DNA from: Costus lasius
Taxonomy: Eukaryota > Streptophyta > Magnoliopsida > Zingiberales > Costaceae
Reading direction: 5' to 3'
DNA length: 64,000 nucleotides
Assembly: GCA_027563935.2 (NCBI GenBank)
Contig: CM050454.1
Coordinates: forward strand, 6,848,001 to 6,912,000
Both the position numbers and the translations under genes were made by a program. The first letter of the stretch is position 1; every line of letters starts with the position of its first letter. Below the pieces are notes generated by a model, which saw nothing but the letters and a program-made list of their open reading frames with translations, was not told the origin of the DNA and ran no database searches. Below are positions 46,856 through 57,818 of this stretch, piece after piece.

Positions 46856-48453
46856 GATATGGCTTTGGTTCAACATCATGTCTTATGAGAAAGCAGTCAG
46901 TGGACTAGACTTCGAGATATGGCTTGAGGCCATGAAATCTAAAATTAGTTATATGTCTACTAACCAAGTCTGGGACTAAGTTGAGCTACTTAAAGGGGTA
47001 AATCCCATACGGTATAAATAAGTCATCAAAAGGAAGACAAATATGGATGGCAAGATAGTTACCTATAAAGGTAGACTAGTGGTAAAGGGTTTTAAGCAAG
47101 TTCATAGTGTGGACTATGATGAAACCTTCTCTCCAGTTACCATATTTAAAACTATACTGATTATGTTTGCAGTGGTTACATATTATAACTATGAGATATG
47201 ACAGATGGATATTAAAACCGCTTTTTTTAATGGAAAATTGATAGAGGATGTGTATATGACAACTTGAGGGTTTTATCCATCTGCTCATAAAGTGTGTGAG
47301 CTGAAGAAATCCATATATGGATTAATTCAAGCCTCTTAAAGTTGGAATCTTTATTTTGATAAGGCTATAAGAGATTACAACTTTATCAAGAATGCAAATG
47401 ATACATGTGTGTATAAGAAATTCAGTGGAAGCATTATAATCTTTCTGGTTTTATTTGTCGATGACATACTACTTATCGGAAACGACAACCTAACCCTTTA
47501 TGCTATGAAGACATAATTAGGAAAGTATTTGAGATGAAAGACTCAGGGGAGGCTACTTATAAATTAGGCGTGAGGATCTATAGAGTTAGATCCAAGAAGC
47601 TCCTATCCCTGAGTTAGAGTACCAATATCGAAAAAAGTACTAGAGAGGTTTAACTTAGAAAATTTCAAGAAAGGTTTGCTTCCTGTAAGACATGACCTAA
47701 CTCTCTCTAAGAGCTAGTGTCCTTCAACACAGGCTGAGAGAGATGACATGAGCCGAGTTCACTATGCTTCAGCAATAGGATCGATCATGTATTCAATATT
47801 GTGTATAAGACCAGATGTGACTTATGCCTTTAGAATAACTAGTTTATACTAATCCAATCCAAGTATTCAGCACTAGATAGCTGTAATGAATATCCTTAAG
47901 TATCTCAGGAGAACTAAATATTTGTTTTTGGTTTATGGAGGATAGGAAGAGCTCAGTGTGTAAGGCAACACTAATGTCTCATTACAATTTGACCTAGATG
48001 ATTCTAAATCATAGTCAGGCTATGTGTTCTATCCGAATAGTGATGCTATAAGATGGAAGAGCTTCAAGTTGTCCATAGTGGCAGACTCTACAACTGAGGC
48101 TGAATATATTGTAACTTCTGAGGTAACCAAACAAGCAGTTTGGATTAGAAAGCTCATTAGTGAACTTAAAGTGGTTCCAAGTGTTTTTGATCCTATTGAG
48201 TTCTATTGTGACAACAATGGAGCTATCATACAAGCCAAAGAACCAAGGTTTCACCAAAATAAACACATACTCGTGCGTTTTCACTTTATGGAGAGATCAT
48301 TGATAGAGGTGATGTGAAAATAAATAGAGTTGACACTAAAAATAATCTAGCAGACTTATTGACCAAAACTTTGACATAGCAGAAGCATGACAGTCATACT
48401 AGAGACATAGAGTTGAGGTTTCTCAACAACTAGTCTTAGTGCAAGTGGGAGAT
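46856..48453 (+). pseudogene. decayed Ty1/copia RT-RNaseH region with polypurine tract
   Basis: Copia motifs in order with interspersed stops: WLEAMKSKISYMSTNQVWD, VVKGFKQVHSVDYDETFSPV, QMDIKTAFFNG, SIYGLIQAS, LFVDDILLIGND (about 47,455-47,490), then an RNase H core with ADSTTEAEYI (48,080) and EFYCDNNGAI, and LADLLTKTLT near 48,350. It ends in GCAAGTGGGAGAT (48441-48453), a typical copia polypurine tract. Gag and integrase are absent; the 5' side is joined to the gypsy remnant. Confidence 0.88.
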
Positions 48454-49060
48454 TGTTAGTGTGTATGCCCTAAGGACTAGTTGTTTGGTCCAACTATGTA
48501 CTATGTTCATATTTTTATATATTATTGGCATTGTTATTATTGTGCTTTTCTTACATCCGTGTTTATGTATGTTTGCATAATAGTGTCCATGGATATTAAT
48601 TTTTATTGATTCTTAAAGATTATCTCTGGTCATGTACTTTAGTGGATAAGGAACAGCTTTAGTGCATGTGAGACTGATATGTGTCTTGGACCCCTGGTTG
48701 GGCACGTGATGCCAATGCAGACATATAAGTATATCAGTTTAGAATATACTAGATCGATTTATCGTGAGATTTAACTTGAGTGTCACAAGTTAATCTCACA
48801 TGTGACATAGGTGCATTGATTCTTTGACTTGAGGTTATTGGCACCTCTATATGGTAAATAATATACTTTGATGCAACCTAATGCCTTGTCATAGCTAAGA
48901 GGTCATAACGGTTGTCATTGAGTATGTTATAAACCATATGAGAGATACAAGTGACCAATAGAGGAGTTGCCCCTTTCTTAGAAAAGTACGATATCCATGT
49001 GCCCTCTTATGGGTGCATTACTAAAAAGTGTAAGACCATACTTAGGATTTAACCTGATTT
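48454..49060 (+). repeat. start of the copia 3' LTR (right end uncertain)
   Basis: TGTTAGTGTGTATGCCCTAA begins directly after the polypurine tract. LTR-like non-coding sequence follows for at least 600 bp. No partner LTR is present, so the end is a guess. Confidence 0.55.
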
Positions 49061-50034
49061 TATCATGACTACTATATTAGATTTGGCAAAAGGATTATAT
49101 TGCACATATACTTTTTTGTTATTTAGGGGATATCAATATCTATGACTTGGGTAGCAATGATGTGTTGCTAGACAAAAAATTTATGGTACCCTAAGTGCCC
49201 AATCAAGACATTTGAAATTTAGGTCGCATGACTAAAATATCTATGTTATTGTTCATGCTCTTTTTTTTCCCTTAACAAATACCAACTAGATATATAAGCA
49301 TATAAATGATGATCTCTTATAGCAATGTGAAACTAAAATGCTTCCTTATTATTTACAACTATAAAATATGTAATACCAACTTGATGAGATATATACTTTA
49401 TGGTATAAGCAGCAAGTATGAGTATGGTATGCAACAGTACTTTTCTCGAATATCCCAATTGTATGAACATTAGTATACAGGTATTGGTAACTCGTATATC
49501 TAGCATACCACATGAAATAGAATGAGACTTCATTCCATGAATCTACTATTGCAGTTCATTTACTCTTATTATGAAAAACATTGATTATCAGAGTGCTCTT
49601 AGATGTTCTATTCATAGGCTAATAATTAAATTTAAATATCAGTTATTTATAATTACTTATTGTCTGTAAAAATTGGCTTGTTAGTGGCCATTGCTCTGTT
49701 TACATAATTACATCCGCGACCTCCAAATAATTGAAAATATTTTTCAACAGTGACCCCGAGTAACCAAGCATATTCAACACATTAGCTTTAATTTGCGCAA
49801 GAAACTGTAAAGGGAAAATTCTTGGTAATGCTTTCACGATAAACAAAACTGCAGTGGATCAAATGCTCATGATACACTTGTATATGCTTGTGCTCGTTCA
49901 ATTTATAAGAGAGTCTGTACTATTGTTTCCTTTTTGTCTGAAGTCATGGTTGTAATTAGAGAGTAAGGAAAGTGTGTCTGCGGCCTCAGCATGCAAGATC
50001 CAAGCTAGCTCCTCTAGCCAACCATTTCTCCAAA
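49061..50034. other. intergenic, nothing recognised
   Basis: AT-rich with no long frame, RNA gene or repeat that I can name. The leftmost part may still belong to the copia LTR. Confidence 0.5.
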
Positions 50035-50480
50035 TCATATATTGGTGTGTCCGCTTAGCAAGATTGTCATCCAGTCAACTAACCCGTTGCATTGTTGTAC
50101 CATAGAAACTAAACTGAATTCTCCTTTGCTCATCAGGAAACGAATCTCCCTTATAACGATTTGGTTTTCAGTAGGAGTGTACCCCAAGTTATTGGTGATG
50201 AGGTGTGTCTTCTCATGGCTATCCGTCTCTATTAAAATTTGATTGTCTTTGGCTAGCGAGTTGTTATAGATGTACTCCAATGTACTTCGAATGACAAGGA
50301 GCTAAGTGAAGAGTAAGGTGGACTGAGGCGGCTACGAGAGTCTACCCTTTGTGATCATGTATGATATAGCAGAGCCCAGCCTCTTGTGTTCTACTGTCCT
50401 AAGCATCTATCCACCTTTAATTGGCCCTATGTAGGTTTCAGCCATCTAGTAAAAGTATTTGGTAACGAGAGTTTCCTCTC
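50035..50480 (-). pseudogene. RNase H-like relic, probably from a LINE
   Basis: The minus-strand frame reads EYIYNNSLAKDNQILIETDS, then VQQCNGLVDWMTILLSGHTN. This matches the pattern of plant non-LTR retrotransposon or RVT_3-type RNase H domains: a helix, LIETDS with the catalytic Asp, and a final RxxNxxADxLA-like motif that is here degraded to QQCNGLVDWM. Upstream codons (to about 50,480) fit the domain start in broken frames. No reverse transcriptase is nearby. Confidence 0.6.
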
Positions 50481-51426
50481 CTCTAGGTGATGAATAGCTG
50501 CGATGCTATTATTGTATTCAGCAATAGCCTTCCCGCTAGTCTTAAGTGTTATTGGCACCGTTTGGCCTAGCTTTTGGAGCTGATTATGGTGTTGTGCCCA
50601 GTAGAAATCAAGAAGCTGAGGTGTTTGGCCCTGCAGCTTCTCTGTTCCAAACCATAAATAGCTACTTCTCTAAGAAGCAAGGGTAAAACTGTTTCTCTGG
50701 CCCCCCACCTGCTTATGCTCAATTGTAATAATAATTTTTTAATAGTATAACTTATAATATTTTTAATAAATATTTTAATTATAGTTAACAATAAATTTAA
50801 TCATATAATATTTATCTTAGTAATTTTTTTAATAAAGTTATTTATTATAAATAGAATAACCTAATCATAAGCTGTGCATCCAAACACCTTCAAACTTTTT
50901 CCACCAGTACTTTTTTAACCAGCATTTCTTCAACTAACAAAAGCTAGAAGTAAAAGCTAGGCCAAACGGAGTCATTGTCTCCTCTTGCTTGATGATTGCC
51001 AATTTCTCTTATCCTAACACGGTGAGAACCTATTGTTGTAGGCCATTGCTGCATTTGAGCTATGCAGGTTTGAGGTTTGGCATTCTATTTTTTTCACTGT
51101 TTCAAATCTTTTATTTTTATAATATAATTTCGTCCGGCTGAAATGGGCAAAGATGTATGCTGTGTTTGAATTGAGGCCACTTGGTTGTCTTGTAAGTTAA
51201 AAAGAGGTGCTTAATTACGACCATAAGAAGTGTTGAACTTGCGACACTACAAAACTTGTTCAAAAAGCACCTCTTTCCTCTAGCAAAACTGTTTGATGTA
51301 ATTTTGTTGCTAGGATATTTTATTATAAGTAACATAAATAGCGTCAAAAAATTTATAGTTGATTTTATTTTTTAGTTTAATGCCCAACTTCCTCACTTTG
51401 GGGTGCTGGATCCTTATTTTAAAATA
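50481..51426. other. intergenic, nothing recognised
   Basis: AT-rich; no coding sequence. Short self-complementary segments (GCCTAGCTTTTGGAGC at 50,566 and AAAAGCTAGGCCAAACGG near 50,952) form a distant inverted pair and may mark a small foldback element of about 400 bp (about 50,560-50,972). Confidence 0.4.
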
Positions 51427-51599
51427 CCTAGTACTACGGGTGTTCTTAACCGAACTATGAGCTCAAATGTTAATATGAATCGAACCATTTGATTCACTAA
51501 AACCGCGAACCATTTCTAAACTAAAAAATAATATAATCTTATGATTATAAAATTTAAATATGAAATAAAAATTATTAAAAATAAATAAATAATGATTAC

Positions 51600-51912
51600 T
51601 AGTCTTGAAAGGATTGTTAGTCTTCTCAATAAAGAAATATTGGTTGCTTGAAATGTAAGTTGGATAGCGATGCCTGGATCTCGGTGTGAACTGTGGAACT
51701 GAAGGAAATACTGGGGATAGTCTCAGAATGGTCGGAACTGACCGATTAGCAAGTCACTGAGGAATTACGCCCCGGGCACTAGGCTCCGACGTACGCAACC
51801 CCCAAACAGTAACTGTACTAACGTCGATATCCCTGACTCACTCGTCCCAACTCAGAAAATCCCAGTAAAATTCAGCAGGATTTGTGCTGGAAGTGGGCTT
51901 TGATACCAGTAT
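51600..51912 (-). mobile_element. inverted 5' leader with primer binding site of an LTR element
   Basis: On the minus strand, TGGTATCAAAGCCCA (51911-51897) is a primer binding site of the initiator tRNA-Met type. It is followed by 250-300 bp of leader-like sequence. It faces away from the plus-strand pol frame that starts right next to it, so the two pieces were joined by an inversion or independent rearrangement. The first nine codons of the neighbouring long frame come from this inverted piece. Confidence 0.5.
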
Positions 51913-54859
51913 GGGAGCGGCGGAGATGACTTTGGATGATCGTATCAGACAGTTACCTGCACCTATAGGGGGTTTGTTACAGGAGTACCAGGATGTAGTA
52001 CCGCCAGAGATGCCGAAGGTGTTACCACCTAGGCGTGACATTGACCATACCATTGAGTTGATTCCAGGGGCTGTTCCACCAGCCCAGGCACCTTACAGGA
52101 TGCCTCCTGCTGAGTTAGAGGAACTCAGAAAACAGTTGGATGAGTTGCTAGAGTCTGGGTACATCCAACCTTCAAAAGCACCTTATGGAGCACCTGTATT
52201 ATTCCAGAGGAAGAAGGATGGATCGATGAGAATGTGTGTGGATTATCGAGCTCTAAACAAAGTGACTGTTAAGAACTCATATCCAATCCCTTTGATCCAG
52301 GATTTGATAGACCGGTTGGTGCATGCCAAGGTCTTTAGTAAACTAGACCTTCGTTCCGGATATTGGCAGGTCAGAATAGCAGAAGGAGATGAATCCAAGA
52401 CCACTTGTGTGACAAGATATGGGTCTTATGAGTTTCTGGTTATGCCGTTTGGGCTAACCAACGCTCCAGCTACATTTTGCAATCTTATGAACAACATCCT
52501 ACATCCTTTTCTGGATAAGTTTGTAGTGGTGTACTTGGATGATATTGTGATCTATTCCAGTAGCTTGGAGGAGCACACAGAGCACCTGAGGCAGTTGTTG
52601 TCAGTCTTGAGAGAGAACCAGTTATACCTTAAACTGGAAAAATGCGATTTTGCCCAAGCTGAAGTGGAATTTCTAGGGCACATTGTTGAAGGAGGCCAAG
52701 TGCGTATGGACGAGAGGAAGGTGGCGGCCATTGTGGATTGGCCGGCCCCTACTTCTGTTAGCACACTGAGATCTTTTCTAGGGTTAGCTAATTTTTATAG
52801 GCGGTTCATAAAGGACTACTCTAAGGTTGTAGCTCCTTTGACCGACCTGCTGAGGAAAGATGTTTCCTGGTGTTGGGAGGAGAGACACCAGAGGGCATTC
52901 AGTGATTTGAAAGAGAGGGTTACTTCAGAACCCATACTGAAACTTCCTGATTTTGCTTTACCCTTCGAGGTACATACTGATGCATCGGATAGGGCTTTGG
53001 GTGGAGTCCTAGTCCAGGAGGGTAGACCTATTGCATATGAGAGCAGGAAACTCAAAAGTGCTGAAATGAATTACTCTGCACACGAGAAGGAGATGCTTGC
53101 TGTTGTGCATTGCTTGAGGACATGGAGAGTGTACTTGCTGGGGAGCAAGTTCACTGTTAAAATTGATAATGTAGCCAACACATTCTTCCAGACCCAAAAG
53201 AAGTTATCAGCGAGACAGGCTAGGTGGCAGGAGCAGCTAGCCGAGTTTGATTTTGGGTGGGAACATAAACCGGGGCGCATTCATCAGGTGCTTGATGCAC
53301 TCAGTAGAATTGCAGTAGTGACAGCTTGTTGTGCATTATCCTATGCAGAGAGTAAGATAATTGGACTTATTAGAGATTCAGCACTAGCGGATCAGACCTA
53401 TGAGAAGCTGTTGTCTCAGATTAGGATGGGGGTCATCCGGAGATATTACATTAGTGATGAAGGTCTGATCATGGCTAAAGGAGACCGACCATATGTCCCT
53501 TCCTCAGGGAATATTAGGTTCGGCTTGATGAGAGAATATCATGACACCGTGTGGGCGGGTCATCCAGGAGGCAAGAGAATGTATGCCTTGATCAGCAGAG
53601 CATGGTATTGGCCGGGGATGAAGGAGGATATTGAGCATTATACTAAGACTTGTCATGTGTGTCAGCAGGACAAAGTAGAGAGGAGGAAAGAAGCAGGGCT
53701 TTTACAGCCATTACCTATTCCTGATAGACCTTTCTCATCTATATCCATGGATTTCATCACCCACTTTCCCAAAGTAGAAGGGATGGCATCTGTCTTTGTG
53801 GTAGTAGACAGATGTAGTAAGTATGCTGTATTTGCTGCTGCACCTGAGGTTTGCACAGCAGAGGTTACTGCTAACCTCTTTCTGACAAATGTGGTGAAAC
53901 ATTTTGGGTTACCCAAGGAGATTATAAGTGATAGGGATCCAAGGTTCACAGGGAGATTCTGGACTTCCCTATTCAAAAGATTGGGTACTGATATAAAGAT
54001 GTCAACAGCATACCATCCCCAGACTGATGGTCAAACTGAAAGAATTAATGCATTACTGGAAGAGTATTTGAGGCACTTTGTTTCTTCTACACAGAAGAAC
54101 TGGTTGAACTTATTAGACACTGCTCAGTTTGCATATAATATCCAGACATCATCTGCTACTGAGAAGAGCCCGTTTGAGCATGTGTTAGGGTGGCAACCTA
54201 TGACACCCATGGATACACTGAACAGGGGTGCAGGGGGAGAATGTCAGGCGGCGGTTGACTTTGTAGAGGATAGGTCCGAGCTGTGGGATGAAGCTCGTGA
54301 CAGCCTGAATGAGGCTAGGAACCGAATGAAGCTCTATGCTGATAGGGACAGGCGACATGTTGAGTTTACAGTTGGAGAGTTGGTCCTTCTGAAACTTACA
54401 CCTCAGATGTGGAGGAAGACTGAGGCAAAGAGATATCACAGAGGCCTGATTAGGAGATATGAGGGTCCTTTCAGGATTATCAAAAGAGTAGGCCCAGTTG
54501 CTTATAAATTGGACTTACCACGATGGCTTCAGTTTTACCCTACTTTTCATGTCAGCCTATTGAAGAAATATCATGAGGATGATAGGCATCCAGACCGTGG
54601 ACAGGTGAGGAGACAACCTGCGAGGGGCAGAGTTGAGTTTGCTAAGAAGCCCGTGAAATTCTTAGACCATAGAGTCTATGGTTCGGGACCACCTGGAGGT
54701 CGAAAGATGGAATTTTTAGTTCAGTGGGAGAATGAACTAGAAGAGGATGCAACCTGGGAGAAGATGGAGGACATTACCCAGTTTGAGGATTTAGCCAGGG
54801 GTTATGACCAGCTGTTGGCCTCGAGGGCGAGCGCCAATTCAGTTGGGGGAGAATTGTGA
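51913..54859 (+). CDS. Galadriel-like chromovirus pol: RT, RNase H, integrase, chromodomain
   Basis: An uninterrupted frame of 991 codons (formal start 51884). Positions in that frame: RT about 95-275 with [14 protein letters not shown] [10 protein letters not shown] and YLDD at 217-220; RNase H with TDAS at 365-368 and VLDALSR at about 469-475; integrase with the zinc-binding CHVC at 590-593, catalytic MDFI (about 622), SDRDPRF (682-688) and [10 protein letters not shown] (711-720); chromodomain-like ending (about 930-985). The RNase H block [18 protein letters not shown] is typical of Galadriel-clade chromoviruses. Gag and protease are missing and the 5' end is fused to an inverted leader. 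The lack of stops suggests a young copy. The stop codon overlaps the start of the LTR. Confidence 0.92.
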
Positions 54860-55588
54860 GACCCTGGGTATCCTGGGGTTATACCCCGCCTTTCCCATGG
54901 ACTCATAGAGGTTATGAGTAGGGATGAAGGGGGTAAAATTGATGGAGCATACACATGCAAAAATGTTTGGGTCAATATACAGTTGGAGAGTTGGTCCTTC
55001 TGAAACTTACACCTCAGATGTGGAGGAAGACTGAGGCAAAGAGATATCACAGAGGCCTGATTAGGAGATATGAGGGTCCTTTCAGGATTATCAAAAGAGT
55101 AGGCCCAGTTGCTTATAAATTGGACTTACCACGATGGCTTCAGTTTTACCCTACTTTTCATGTCAGCCTATTGAAGAAATATCATGAGGATGATAGGCAT
55201 CCAGACCGTGGACAGGTGAGGAGACAACCTGCGAGGGGCAGAGTTGAGTTTGCTAAGAAGCCCGTGAAATTCTTAGACCATAGAGTCTATGGTTCGGGAC
55301 CACCTGGAGGTCGAAAGATGGAATTTTTAGTTCAGTAGGAGAATGAACTAGAAGAGGATGCAACCTGGGAGAAGATGGAGGACATTACCCAGTTTGAGGA
55401 TTTAGCCAGGGGTTATGACCAGCTGTTGGCCTCGAGGGCGAGCGCCAATTCAGTTGGGGGAGAATTGTGAGACCCTGGGTATCCTGGGGTTATACCCCGC
55501 CTTTCCCATGGACTCATAGAGGTTATGAGTAGGGATGAAGGGGGTAAAATTGATGGAGCATACACATGCAAAAATGTTTGGGTCAATA
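54367..55588 (+). repeat. 611-bp tandem duplication at the pol-LTR junction
   Basis: Bases 54367-54977 are repeated at 54978-55588 with period 611. The unit holds the last 160 or so codons of pol ([17 protein letters not shown] onward), the polypurine tract and the first 120 bp of the LTR. I found one difference: TGG in the first copy is TAG in the second (about 55,336). The breakpoints share only a TA dinucleotide. Confidence 0.95.
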
Positions 55589-57146
55589 TAGAAGGTTACA
55601 TGAACCTTAGTGCATTATTTGAGCTTGTATAGAGGTGTACAAGCATGTGTAAAAAAATATATGTCATGGGTGAGATTTGAACCCAAGACCTATGGAAAGC
55701 CTAAGACTTAAGTTGCATGAGAGGACCAACCCAAGCTTGGGTCATTAGCTGAAAGAAAGAGGAGCGCCATCCACTTAAAGTCTTCTTAATGCACAAGGGC
55801 AAAATTGACAAAAGGCAAGACGAATTGGGGATCTCACTCAAGAAACAATCGGATTGAAGGAGAACATTCGGCTATTGGAAGGGAAGACCGAAAGTTCTTG
55901 GAGCTAGGCGACTTGGAGAAGAAGGTATCCACTCGTCTTCTTCCTTAGAGGATTTGGTGGCTGACTTGAGGGAGTACACGCCACCTTCTCTTACTTTCTT
56001 CACTTTCGGATCTTGGAGGAGGGGCGGCCTTGAGGGAAGGTCCGGTCATCTTCCTCATCTATCCTTGGCGGATTTGGGTGAGAGCTTGAGGAAGCTCCCA
56101 CATCCTTCCATTCCTTCATCCGGTGGAGTTTTGGAGCATCTTGGTGGCGAGTTGGATTGAGGGGAGCTCATTCACACTTCAGCCACCCTAGTTCCATCCT
56201 TGGCCGAGAGCTCCACTTGAGTTCTTGGGCTTGGCCGATTGTGTAGCTTGGGTCCCTTGGAGGAAAGGGGACCGGTTCACTTGGAGGATTGCTCTTGGAG
56301 GAGTTAGGGAGGCCGGCGGCCATCACTTTGGGTGGCGCCACCACCTTCCACCACCTACACATTGGGCGACACCTTGCTGTCCATTTGGGGCTGAAGGTGT
56401 CCATTAGAGCATTTGGGAGCAACAACCACCTAGAGGGGCGACTCTAGGGTGGTGCCTCAAGTGCTTGCACTTGAGGAGTGTCTTGGAGCTTGGAGGAGAA
56501 GACCGGCCACCTTGGAGGAGAGGAGGCTGATTTCCATCCACACTTCAGCATTGCGTAGGAGTGGTATATCCTCTAGCATTACTTGTGTTATTTACCTTGC
56601 ATTAGCATTGTAAAACCTGTGTATGAACATTATGCTATCTTGAGTAGTTGATAGGGTGTTTGTGTTCATCGTTCGGTGTGATTAGCTTAGGTGAGACGCA
56701 AGCATTGCGCTTGTTATCATCCTTCGCTCGCTGTGTAGTTGTGGATACTTGTATTAGGGTTTGGGCATATGTCTAGTGCCCTTATTCTGTGAACTGCCAG
56801 CGTTGTGGATTGTCATTTACAGGGCGCTTAGGTTTAAGACTGTCATTAAGGGTGCATATGGGGTTGAGAAGCAACATGTGCTTGCCACCCGCCCCTTATT
56901 GACCTAGGTCTAGGGCTAGGAGAAGGCTAGGACTCAGTTCCATCAGTATAGCCTTGGAGCTTAGTTCCATCAGAGCTCAGCCCAGAGAGCGCAGAGGACC
57001 AGAGAGGTGCAGATTGTGCTTGGGAGACGATCTTGGCTATTTCCGCATTGAGTGTTGGCTGGCAATCCACACAGAGGATGTGTAGATTGCGCCATCACGC
57101 TCTAGATTTTAAGGCAAAAATTTAGCACGAAATTTGGGGCGTGACA
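55466..57146 (+). repeat. 3' LTR of the Galadriel-like element
   Basis: Starts TGTGAGACCC after the purine tract AGTTGGGGGAGAAT and ends GGGGCGTGACA, 1,681 bp. An extra copy of its first 123 bp sits at 54855-54977 because of the 611-bp duplication. No 5' LTR is present in the window. It contains a minus-strand tRNA-like B box (GGTTCAAATCTCACCC) near 55,668-55,683. Confidence 0.85.
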
Positions 57147-57147
57147 A

Positions 57148-57485
57148 TTTTGTTAGGGTCACCACCCGTAACAGGTCCAGGCCCAGCGGGCTAGGTCCCT
57201 CCGACCTCACGAATCCCGGTTTGGATCCCCGTTACCCCAAACAATTCACGTCTGCAGCGGGATTCGACCCCTGTCCATGACCCTCACAAGTCATGACCCT
57301 TTAACCATCTGAGCTGCAGCTCAGATGGTTAAAGGGTCATGACTTGTGAGGGTCATGGACAGGGGTCGAATCCCGCTGCAGACGTGAATTGTTTGGGGTA
57401 ACGGGGATCCAAACCGGGATTCGTGAGGTCGGAGGGACCTAGCCCGCTGGGCCTGGACCTGTTACGGGTGGTGACCCTAACAAAA
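57148..57485. repeat. perfect 338-bp palindrome, two head-to-head SINE-like units
   Basis: Bases 57148-57316 and 57317-57485 are exact reverse complements (169 bp each) with no spacer; the centre is GAGCTG/CAGCTC. Reading right from the centre, CAGCTCAGATGGTTAAAGG resembles a tRNA A box and GGGGTCGAATCCC a B box about 45 bp on. The unit then ends in TAACAAAAAA, a short A-rich tail. This is the layout of a tRNA-derived SINE, here in two copies joined head to head. It starts one base after the LTR end. Confidence 0.85.
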
Positions 57486-57818
57486 AAGGCTTAGGAGAGT
57501 CTTTGGATTTTTGGGTTGGGTGGGTTAGTGAGTTGGGTTGTTTAGTAACTTAGGGCCTTAGGCTATGGGCTTGGTCATGTAAACTATTAATCTCAAAGTT
57601 AAGTTACTAAATATTTTAAAATATAATATAAATAAATAAATATATATACCAGTTCAGGGTTAATTGGTGGTTGACACAGTCCCGAACCAAACCATACTTA
57701 TCCCCTTAAAAACCCGCCCAAAAACTGATATATTCGATTAACCGCCCATTCAGTTCAGTTTGAGCAGTTAACTACGGTCACTGGTCTTTTTTTTTTTTTG
57801 AACACCCCTACCTAGTGC

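Larger units (their letters stand above)
51427..57818. mobile_element. hAT-like nonautonomous element containing nested insertions
   Basis: The 11-bp ends TACGGGTGTTC (51435-51445) and GAACACCCCTA (57800-57810) are inverted repeats with one mismatch. They are flanked by 8-bp direct repeats CCTAGTAC (51427-51434) and CCTAGTGC (57811-57818), 7 of 8 identical. An 8-bp target duplication with short TIRs is typical of hAT elements. The outer few hundred bases on each side are AT-rich with no transposase, as in a MITE. The middle (about 51.6-57.5 kb) is foreign: a chromovirus part and a palindrome. Confidence 0.75.

Noticed and set aside
55660..55760. Possible tRNA or SINE on the minus strand in the Galadriel-like LTR
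   Set aside because: A good B box (GGTTCAAATCTCACCC) is present, but the A box is weak and no cloverleaf can be drawn, so it is not called as an RNA gene.
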